A DNA stretch of 6,422 nucleotides from Candidatus Aminicenantota bacterium. Its GTDB lineage: Bacteria > Acidobacteriota > Aminicenantia > Aminicenantales > Saccharicenantaceae. Within the stretch, counting starts at the first letter, position 1. The number at the start of each line of letters is the position of its first letter. Positions 1 through 4,848 of the stretch are shown here, piece by piece. The stretch is from the NCBI GenBank assembly GCA_022867105.1, contig JALHVH010000082.1:1-6422 (forward strand), written 5' to 3'. The notes under the pieces were generated by a model. The model made no database searches and was not told the origin of the DNA. It was given only the letters and a program-made list of their open reading frames with translations. A program made the translations under genes and the position numbers.

Positions 1-434
1 ATCAGGTTCGAATCGAGAAGGGTGAAGCTCTTGTACCGGAGAAGTTTCTTAAGCTCGGCGATGAGGGGATCGTTCTGTAGGACCTCATCGGTCTTGGCGT
101 CTCCCGCCTCCGAGCCGAGGACGAGCTGGACCATGAAGAGGAGGTCGACGGGCTTGACGTCGATCTCCTTGATGATCGCAAGGATCCTGGCCAGGGTCTC
201 CGGAGTGTCGCTGATGACCAGCAGGTTGTCGTTGTCGCGGTCCCACGAGATCTGCCCGAAGGGATTCTGATACGGGCGCAAGAGATTTTGGACTTCCTGG
301 GGTTTGGCGTATTTCAGCCTGACCGTTTCCTGCTTGAGTTCCGGGCCCTTGGTCCTCTCCTGCTGGGCGAAAGCCGGGCTGAACGCACCTAAAAGGACGG
401 TTAAGGCGATGGCGAAAAATCCGAATCTTTTCAT
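1..434 (-). CDS. Exported protein with secretin N-type domain (5' part; continues past the left edge)
   Basis: The first 144 residues are visible and the frame is still open at base 1, so the C-terminal part is missing. Residues 1-23 form a Sec signal peptide: a K-R n-region, a hydrophobic core, and AFA just before QQ. Residues about 37-92 (VRLKYAKPQEVQNLL ... ISWDRDNDNLLVISD ... ILAIIKEID) match the short repeat at the N-terminus of secretins and their relatives (Pfam Secretin_N type): a beta strand, a helix, the 'D...N.L.V..t' strand and a final helix ending in ID. The segment after it (LLFMVQLVLGSEAG ... LLRYKSFTLLDSNL) could open a second such domain. A full secretin would also need a C-terminal channel domain, which cannot be seen here, so a periplasmic domain-only protein is equally possible. 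The start is supported by an AAGGAGAAGG ribosome site and by the ATGA overlap with the anti-sigma stop, implying translational coupling to the sigma/anti-sigma pair. Confidence 0.8.
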   Translation of the reverse strand, partial: MKRFGFFAIALTVLLGAFSPAFAQQERTKGPELKQETVRLKYAKPQEVQNLLRPYQNPFGQISWDRDNDNLLVISDTPETLARILAIIKEIDVKPVDLLFMVQLVLGSEAGDAKTDEVLQNDPLIAELKKLLRYKSFTLLDSNL

Positions 435-1102
435 TTTCCTTCTCCTTTCCATTCGAAATTCTTATCGAGGAACCAGACGACCTTGAGGCCCGTGTCCTGG
501 GAGACAAGCGTGACCGAGACCACGTCCTGGGAGCCTTCTTTGGCCGCTGCGGCGGGCTCTGTAGGGCGGGGCGCTGGCCGCTCGGCCGTCGGGACTCGGG
601 CGACAAGCACGGATTTTTCCAGGGTCAGGACATCCGGTTCTTTTTCTTCATTTTTATTTTGCTGGGTTGGGGCGGTGATCGGAGGTGTTGGCTCAGGTCT
701 CCGGATAAAAGCCGGCGCGGGACCGAAGGGGCCTGACTTGGGTTTCAGCACCGTATTCCAAAGGACGAGCCCGATGATGACGGCCGGAACGGCCACGGCA
801 AGTCCTCGAACCAGGGCTTCCAAAGGCCTTATCCGGAATACTGGAGAAACGAACGGCCGTTTTTCGACCTTCGCCGAAATCGTCCGGGCCATCAAAGCCC
901 GCCACTCGGCCTCCGTCCACTTGGGCGGCGTCTCTCGATCGGCCAGTTCTTTGACCTTGCTCAGGGCGGCCGTATATCGGCGAAATTCGTTCCGGCAGAT
1001 CTCGCACCGTTCCATGTGGTCCCGGAGCCGGAGTGCCTTTCGTTCGGAGATGTCGTTCCCGGCCAGGAGGGGGATCGATCTTCGGATCCTCCGGCAGTTC
1101 AT
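431..1102 (-). CDS. Zinc-finger (ZAS/zf-HC2) membrane-anchored anti-sigma factor
   Basis: A 223-residue protein that by family should bind and silence the ECF sigma factor encoded just upstream. The N-terminal cytoplasmic domain carries the anti-sigma zinc motif: Cys3, then His29-x3-Cys33-x2-Cys36 (DHMERCEIC). A single transmembrane helix follows at about residues 98-119 (LVRGLAVAVPAVIIGLVLW), preceded by basic residues. The rest is periplasmic: a Pro-rich linker at about 125-145, an Ala/Pro-rich stretch, and a compact C-terminal segment (VVSVTLVSQDTGLKVVWFLD, then KNFEWKGEGK) that looks like a folded beta element. The frame extends upstream to 1462, but the start at 1102 is chosen because GGAGGG lies 6 bases before it, it overlaps the sigma stop as ATGA, and the zinc motif begins at residue 3. 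Its own stop overlaps the next ATG in the same way. Regulation is probably by proteolysis or by a signal sensed through the periplasmic tail; that is inference. Confidence 0.9.
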   Translation of the reverse strand: MNCRRIRRSIPLLAGNDISERKALRLRDHMERCEICRNEFRRYTAALSKVKELADRETPPKWTEAEWRALMARTISAKVEKRPFVSPVFRIRPLEALVRGLAVAVPAVIIGLVLWNTVLKPKSGPFGPAPAFIRRPEPTPPITAPTQQNKNEEKEPDVLTLEKSVLVARVPTAERPAPRPTEPAAAAKEGSQDVVSVTLVSQDTGLKVVWFLDKNFEWKGEGK

Positions 1103-1674
1103 CGGATGCCCTCCACGAGATGGGGATATCTTGTCAGGATGACTTCCTTCATCTTTTTCCGCGCTCTGGACAAGTTGACCCGGACCGAAATGGATGAGGT
1201 CCCAAGGGCTTTCGCCGCCTCGGCGATGGACAGCTCTTCGATATCGCGCATAAGAAAGATCTCCTTCTCCCGCGCGGTTAGGGCCATCAGGCATTCCATA
1301 AGCTGGGACCGCGTCTCCCGTGCCGCGTGCGCGTCTCCGGGCGTCGGACCGTTCGCGGCCAGGGCCCGCTCCGTTCCCGCTTCGGTTTCGAGGGATAGAG
1401 GAGCATTGACCCTGTCCGCCCGGAGCTTCCGGGCCTCGTTGACCAAGATCCCGTAGATCCAATTTCTGAAGCTCCTCTCCGGTTCATAGCGCCTCAGGTA
1501 CTTGAACGCCCGCATGAGCGTCTCCTGGGCGGCTTCCTTGGCGTCTTCCATGTTTCCGGTCATCCTGAAAGCGAGATTGAGAAGGGACGCGCGGTAGGGC
1601 AGGACGAGGGGTTCGAAGGCCTCCTTCTTTCCGGCCAGGACCATTTCCACGAGTTTCTTCTCACGATCGTTCAT
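1099..1674 (-). CDS. ECF-type RNA polymerase sigma factor (sigma-70 family)
   Basis: A 191-residue cytoplasmic sigma factor with the two-domain ECF layout and the usual ECF length. Region 2 spans about residues 22-88. It includes the -10 recognition/core-binding helices (NMEDAKEAAQETLMRAFKYL) and the FRNWIYGILVNEARK motif, equivalent to the usual 'F..WL..IarN...d'. A 35-residue linker follows, then region 4 at about 124-178: LTAREKEIFLMRDIEELSIAEAA, and the helix-turn-helix ALGTSSISVRVNLSRARKKM that reads the -35 element. Downstream the stop overlaps the anti-sigma start by four bases. I see no Shine-Dalgarno before the chosen ATG (upstream reads CTTATTTGG), so it may be translated from a leaderless or very short leader. 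The N-terminus (EKKLVEMVLAGKKEAFEPLV) aligns well with other ECF starts, which supports this ATG. The exact ECF subgroup and its target promoters cannot be read from this window. Confidence 0.93.
   Translation of the reverse strand: MNDREKKLVEMVLAGKKEAFEPLVLPYRASLLNLAFRMTGNMEDAKEAAQETLMRAFKYLRRYEPERSFRNWIYGILVNEARKLRADRVNAPLSLETEAGTERALAANGPTPGDAHAARETRSQLMECLMALTAREKEIFLMRDIEELSIAEAAKALGTSSISVRVNLSRARKKMKEVILTRYPHLVEGIR
1109..1114 (-). promoter_or_regulatory. Shine-Dalgarno of the anti-sigma gene
   Basis: On the minus strand this reads GGAGGG, 6 bases before the ATG at 1102 and inside the end of the sigma gene. It decides the anti-sigma start against the long upstream extension of the same frame. 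Confidence 0.75.
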
Positions 1675-1681
1675 CCAAATA

Positions 1682-1710
1682 AGTATATCTGCAATGTGAA
1701 GGAAATGTTA
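1682..1710 (-). promoter_or_regulatory. Weak candidate promoter of the sigma operon
   Basis: On the minus strand TATACT (1687-1682) has a good -10 shape and lies 7 bases before the sigma ATG. Seventeen bases further upstream is only TAACAT, a poor -35. The AAC core might instead suit an ECF -35, but no matching ECF -10 is visible. It sits just outside the palindrome, in the only free non-repeat DNA before the gene. Confidence 0.22.
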
Positions 1711-1713
1711 ATT

Positions 1714-1808
1714 AATCGGGGACACAATACCAATTTCCGAATTCTTTTTTTGGCCCGAAATCCAGGGGGGAAAATCGTAATTCGGAATTTGGTATTGTGT
1801 CCCCGATT
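1714..1808. mobile_element. 95-bp near-perfect palindromic element (REP/MITE-like)
   Basis: The 30-base arms at 1714-1743 and 1779-1808 are inverted copies matching at 29 of 30 positions; the only mismatch is 1734 against 1788. The loop at 1744-1778 is 35 bases and contains a T-run and a G-run. The outer arm carries ATCGGGGACACAATACCAA. From memory, GGGGACAC...TACC termini of this style are common around REP-associated tyrosine (Y1) transposases in environmental genomes; that link is recall, not something I could search. There is no transposase here, so it would be a non-autonomous copy. It lies between the second barrel gene and the sigma gene, so in RNA it would form a very stable hairpin. 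No T-tract follows either arm, so it is not a classic intrinsic terminator. Confidence 0.75.
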
Positions 1809-1825
1809 TAGGGGCCGCCCCCGGC

Positions 1826-3148
1826 CTAATTGCTGATTTGGATGGAAACGCCGCCCCCGCCGCTTCCGAACCTCGGGTTGACGACGTTGCTGAAGATCGA
1901 GCCGAACGTGTAGCTGAATCCGGCCATCACATAATAATTGTAGGACGTCGCGAGCTGTGTCCGCTGGAGGATGATCTCGTCGAGCGAAGCCCCCCGCCTC
2001 GGCAGGGACAACTGGTCCCGGATTCGCGCCCCGCCCCCGTGGACGTTGAGGGACAGGCCCTTGAAGACGCGGACCGAGATCTCGGTGTTGAGCTCCAGGC
2101 GGTTCTTGCCAAAGTCGTGGAGGTAATTCGAGGCCACGAGCGAGGCGCTCACGGTCCCCCATCCCCGTTTCACCTCGAAGGCCGCTTCGAGCCCCTGCCG
2201 CAACAAGCGGTCCCTGAGCTTTTCGAAGATCGTCTCCTCCCTGTAGCGGACGAGGTCGAAGCCGATCCTATAGAGGACCCGGAGCTGCCTCCGGGTCGAT
2301 TGGGAGTAGGGGAACACGTTGTACTCGACGGCCGGGGCGACGTCGACGTTCACCCGGACGTTCTCGTACGTAGAGGAGCCGGCCGAGACGTAGGCGCCGG
2401 CCGACCAATGCTCGCCGAGGCTCTTGACGAACAGCCCCTCGAATCCCCGGCTCTCGGAGCGGCTGCGGATCTCTTCGTCCCCGTATTCGAAACGGTCCCT
2501 TTGGGTCGAGACGCCCAGGGACATCCGGATCTTGAGGGCCGGCGTCACCCGGTTGGCCGAGAACGAGCCGAAGAACATCCGGCTCGCGTAGGTCTTCTCG
2601 CCCTGGAACATCCCGTTGGCGGAGGCGCTGAAGACCCAGGAATCCCACCGGTCGATGACGTCGGTGGGCTTGACCCGGTCCCTCAGGCCGATCCGGACGC
2701 GGCGGGCCGCCGGCGTCCCGGCCACGAACCTCATCAGCCCCATCTGGAGCGTCCGGGACAGGCCCGCCTCGACCTGCTCCCTGGTTTCCGCCGGCCCGGA
2801 GGCATAGGTCAGGGTCTGCCCTCTCCCCGTGAATTCCCGCAGGCCCGTGAACGTGAGGAGGAATACCGTCCCCGGCGCAGGACCCCTCGGATCGATCAGG
2901 ACCTCGACCTGGGCCTCTTCGCGCGTCGCGACGGGGGCAACGAAAGGGATCGCCTTGAGGAGCGCGCCGGCGTCGAATTCCCGGGACACGACGAAGACCT
3001 TCGGTCCCTCCGTCTTTGCGGCATCCCCGGCGGCGATCTCCCCGGAGAAGACCGGAAGGGCGAAGCCCAGGAAAGCCAGCGCGACCGGGCCGAAGAGGCG
3101 CGCCGCCCCCGGCTCCGCCGCCTGTCTTGCTTTTTTTCGCATGATCAT
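1826..3148 (-). CDS. Exported outer-membrane beta-barrel protein, divergent paralog lacking the CxxC
   Basis: A 440-residue paralog of the gene just upstream. The N-terminus is basic, with a hydrophobic signal segment at about residues 18-35 (LFGPVALAFLGFALPVFSG). The soluble N-terminal part (about 49-165) aligns with its neighbour through PFVAPVATREEAQVEVLID, LTFTGLREFTGRGQTLTY and LQMGLMRFVAGTP. The region where the neighbour has CGDC reads VVSREFD, and the whole protein has no cysteine. From about residue 170 on it shows alternating polar/hydrophobic strands. Blocks nearly identical to the neighbour include LFVKSLGEHWSAGAYVSA, FPYSQSTRRQLRVLYRIG (from residue 279), DQLSLPRRGASLDE and YTFGSIFSNVVNPRFG, all typical of an outer-membrane barrel. 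It ends in VSIQISN, without a terminal aromatic. An in-frame ATG two codons later (3142) is an alternative start; GGGGGA precedes both. It lies 19 bp after the neighbour's stop, so the two are co-transcribed. I recognise the family style but no named function. Confidence 0.8.
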   Translation of the reverse strand: MIMRKKARQAAEPGAARLFGPVALAFLGFALPVFSGEIAAGDAAKTEGPKVFVVSREFDAGALLKAIPFVAPVATREEAQVEVLIDPRGPAPGTVFLLTFTGLREFTGRGQTLTYASGPAETREQVEAGLSRTLQMGLMRFVAGTPAARRVRIGLRDRVKPTDVIDRWDSWVFSASANGMFQGEKTYASRMFFGSFSANRVTPALKIRMSLGVSTQRDRFEYGDEEIRSRSESRGFEGLFVKSLGEHWSAGAYVSAGSSTYENVRVNVDVAPAVEYNVFPYSQSTRRQLRVLYRIGFDLVRYREETIFEKLRDRLLRQGLEAAFEVKRGWGTVSASLVASNYLHDFGKNRLELNTEISVRVFKGLSLNVHGGGARIRDQLSLPRRGASLDEIILQRTQLATSYNYYVMAGFSYTFGSIFSNVVNPRFGSGGGGVSIQISN

Positions 3149-3167
3149 CGCCTGTCCCCCGGGCCGA

Positions 3168-4475
3168 TTATTCTTCGACCTCGATCTGGACGCCGCTCGC
3201 TTCCTCGGAGCCGAATCTGGGATTGACGACGTTCGTGAAGATGGACCCGAACGTGTAGCCGATCCCGGCCGAAAGGAAGTAGCTGTAATTCGTGGCCATC
3301 TGCCGGCGCCGCAGGAGGACCTCGTCGAGCGACGCCCCGGCCTTGGGCAGGGACAGCTGGTCGTGGATCCGCGAGCCGCTGCCGACCGCGTAGAAGCTGA
3401 AACCCTTGAAGAGCTTCAGCTGGATGATGGTGAGCAGTTCCAGCCGGTACTTGCGAAGGTCGTGGAAGTAATGGGACGCTTCGATCGTGGTATTGATGCT
3501 CCCCCATTTCTCCTTGACCTCGAACGTCGAGGAGAGGGACTCGCCCAGGCGGGTCTCCCGGATCCTGTCGTAGATCGTCTCCTCCTCGTATCGCGCCGCT
3601 TTGACCCCGATCTTGTACAGGAACCGGAGCTGTCTCCGGGTGGACTGGGAGTAGGGGAACAGGTCGAATTCGACGGCGGGCGAGACCTGAAGGCCGGCCT
3701 CAAGGTTCTCGTATGAGGAGGACCTCGCGGAGACGAAGGCCCCGACCGACCAGTGCTCGCCGAGGCTCTTAACGAACAGGCCCTCGAGATCGACGCCCCT
3801 CGACCGGCTCTCGATCCGTTCGCCCTCGTAGGTGAAATGGTCCCGCGCGTCGTTCCCCTCCAGGGAGAGCGAGATCTTGACGGCCGGCGTGACCCGGCTG
3901 GCCGAGAAGGCGGCGTCGAGCGCCCGGGTGGACCAGGATTCCTCACCGTGGAGATGGGCGTTCCCGCTCAGGCTGAAGACCCAGGATCTCCACTTGTCCG
4001 TCTTTGTACGGGTTCGGTCCTCCGCCTCGTAGGAGATCGCGATCCGGCCGGCGATGGGGGTCCGGGCGACGTAGCCCAGGAGTCCCATCTTGAGGGCGCT
4101 GACCATGCCTGCCCGGACCTCGTCCTCAGTGTCCGTCTTGTTGGAATAATACTGCTGGGTGTCGTCCAGCCCGGCGAATTCGTTCTGCCCGGTGAAAGAC
4201 AGCGTGTACTCCCGTCCGCCGCTTCCCGTGCGGAGCGTCGTGATGAGGACATGGACCTGGGCTTCCTTCCTGTCCCGGACGTAGTTCACGAAAGTGATCT
4301 CCGTCCGGATGTAATCGATGTCGCAGTCCCCGCAGTCGATGAAGATCCTGGGGGCGGTCTTCTTGAGGGCTTCGATATCGCTCTTGGCGTCTGCCTCCTG
4401 CGCCGAGGCCGGCACGGCGGCGAGGATCGATAGGGCCAGGGCGATAGCCGGTATTCCGGTTCTTGTCTTCTTCAT
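3168..4475 (-). CDS. Exported outer-membrane beta-barrel protein with N-terminal CxxC domain
   Basis: A 435-residue protein, first of a tandem pair. Residues 1-25 are a clear Sec signal peptide (KK n-region, hydrophobic core, cleavage after ASA before Q26). The N-terminal soluble domain (about 42-150) starts IFIDCGDCDIDYIRTEITFV, with the protein's only two cysteines, Cys48 and Cys51. It continues with RDRKEAQVHVLITT, GGREYTLSFTGQNEF and ALKMGLLGYVARTP. From about residue 165 the sequence becomes a string of amphipathic strands with aromatic girdles (KWRSWVFSLSGNAHL, LFVKSLGEHWSVGAFVSA, FPYSQSTRRQL at 273-283, YTFGSIF at 407-413, NVVNPRFG). This indicates an outer-membrane barrel with its soluble domain in the periplasm. 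I have seen this architecture in uncharacterised proteins of several environmental phyla but know no assigned function. The start at 4475 is preferred over the ATG at 4490 because GGAG lies five bases before it and it gives a clean signal peptide. Confidence 0.83.
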   Translation of the reverse strand: MKKTRTGIPAIALALSILAAVPASAQEADAKSDIEALKKTAPRIFIDCGDCDIDYIRTEITFVNYVRDRKEAQVHVLITTLRTGSGGREYTLSFTGQNEFAGLDDTQQYYSNKTDTEDEVRAGMVSALKMGLLGYVARTPIAGRIAISYEAEDRTRTKTDKWRSWVFSLSGNAHLHGEESWSTRALDAAFSASRVTPAVKISLSLEGNDARDHFTYEGERIESRSRGVDLEGLFVKSLGEHWSVGAFVSARSSSYENLEAGLQVSPAVEFDLFPYSQSTRRQLRFLYKIGVKAARYEEETIYDRIRETRLGESLSSTFEVKEKWGSINTTIEASHYFHDLRKYRLELLTIIQLKLFKGFSFYAVGSGSRIHDQLSLPKAGASLDEVLLRRRQMATNYSYFLSAGIGYTFGSIFTNVVNPRFGSEEASGVQIEVEE

Positions 4476-4480
4476 GCGGA

Positions 4481-4484
4481 CTCC
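4481..4484 (-). promoter_or_regulatory. Shine-Dalgarno that sets the start of the CxxC barrel gene
   Basis: GGAG on the minus strand, five bases before the ATG at 4475. The alternative ATG at 4490 has only GCGGTCC in front of it and would add five residues ahead of the lysines of the signal peptide. Confidence 0.65.
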
Positions 4485-4534
4485 ATGCATGGACCGCGGG
4501 CCGGTCCACGCCCAAATGCCGGGAAAATGACGAA

Positions 4535-4572
4535 CATAAACTCATAGTTTATGCTTTGGGATAAAAATATCC
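4535..4572. promoter_or_regulatory. Two adjacent small dyads upstream of the barrel operon
   Basis: CATAAACT (4535-4542) and AGTTTATG (4546-4553) are a perfect 8-bp inverted repeat around a 3-base centre. Six bases further on, GGATA (4559-4563) and TATCC (4568-4572) form a perfect 5-bp dyad around AAAA. Both lie in the only AT-rich stretch of the intergenic region, 60-100 bp before the barrel start. They may be operator half-sites over its promoter or small leader hairpins. I could not assign a confident -35/-10 pair here. Confidence 0.4.
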
Positions 4573-4594
4573 ACTCTTTTATACGGCCGCCAGC

Positions 4595-4655
4595 GGAAAA
4601 ACGTTACAGTGGAAAGTCGCGGCATCATGATCTGTCCTCGGATGGAGAAGATTCC
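4595..4655 (+). repeat. 61-bp direct repeat, left copy
   Basis: Aligns without gaps to 6207-6267 (offset 1612) with 46 of 61 bases identical, including an exact 14-base core AAGTCGCGGCATCA (4614-4627) and a shared ATTCC end. Read in the frame that continues into the helix-turn-helix of the right copy, it gives NVTVESRGIMICPRMEKIPR against NAIVRSRGIKIRRGFENIPR. The 15 differences fall evenly, five in each codon position, so that frame shows no sign of having been conserved in both copies. This copy then runs into unrelated DNA. Confidence 0.65.
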
Positions 4656-4825
4656 GCGCCGTCCGCCGCGCGTTTGGGATCCCGGTGTTCCGCTTTTATG
4701 CCTCGTCCGACGGCGTCAAGATGAACCTCTTCGGCGAAAATCTCGGCCCCCAGATCTGCTTTACGGCCAATGAATCTGAAACAGGTCGGGGATCTCCTGA
4801 CGGCGGATCGGTTGACTCATCTTAA
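4631..4825 (+). other. Possible coding relic or small ORF of unknown identity
   Basis: An open frame of 64 codons, bounded by TGA at 4628-4630 and TAA at 4823-4825. It has strongly G/C-ending codons like the real genes to the left and unlike the AT-richer phosphodiesterase that follows. Part reads IPVFRFYASSDGVKMNLFGE, then NLGPQICFTANESETG. Possible starts are GTG at 4685 or ATG at 4721, both without a convincing ribosome site. It begins inside the left direct repeat and ends 23 bases before the phosphodiesterase start. I do not recognise it. It could be a decayed gene end, a small protein, or chance in GC-rich DNA. Confidence 0.2.
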
Positions 4826-4839
4826 ATATGTGCTATAGT
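4812..4839 (+). promoter_or_regulatory. Sigma-70-type promoter of the phosphodiesterase gene
   Basis: TTGACT (4812-4817), a 16-base spacer, then TATAGT (4834-4839): each hexamer matches the consensus at five of six positions. The expected transcription start is about 4846-4849, which is at the ATG at 4849. This implies a leaderless or nearly leaderless mRNA and argues against the upstream in-frame ATG at 4828, which lies between the two hexamers. Confidence 0.6.
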
Positions 4840-4848
4840 GAAACCCGA

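Noticed and set aside
1103..1462. 120-residue N-terminal extension of the anti-sigma frame
   Set aside because: It lies wholly inside the sigma gene in another frame, is low-complexity Arg/Gly-rich, and the ATG at 1102 has a strong ribosome site and the ATGA overlap.
1714..1808. Palindrome read as an intrinsic terminator
   Set aside because: The arms are too long and the loop too large, and neither strand has a T-tract after the stem; a mobile palindromic element explains it better.
1838..3226. 462-codon open frame on the plus strand
   Set aside because: It is antisense to the second barrel gene. Its product is a Pro/Arg/Glu/Asp-rich string with no domain, while the minus strand gives a signal peptide and barrel motifs shared with the paralog.
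4595..4655. Direct repeats as transposon target-site duplications
   Set aside because: At 61 bp with 75% identity they are too long and too diverged for a target duplication, and no transposase or terminal inverted repeats border them.
4828..4848. Upstream ATG for the phosphodiesterase
   Set aside because: It sits inside the spacer of a good promoter and would put seven polar residues before the signal peptide; 4849 gives a normal export signal.
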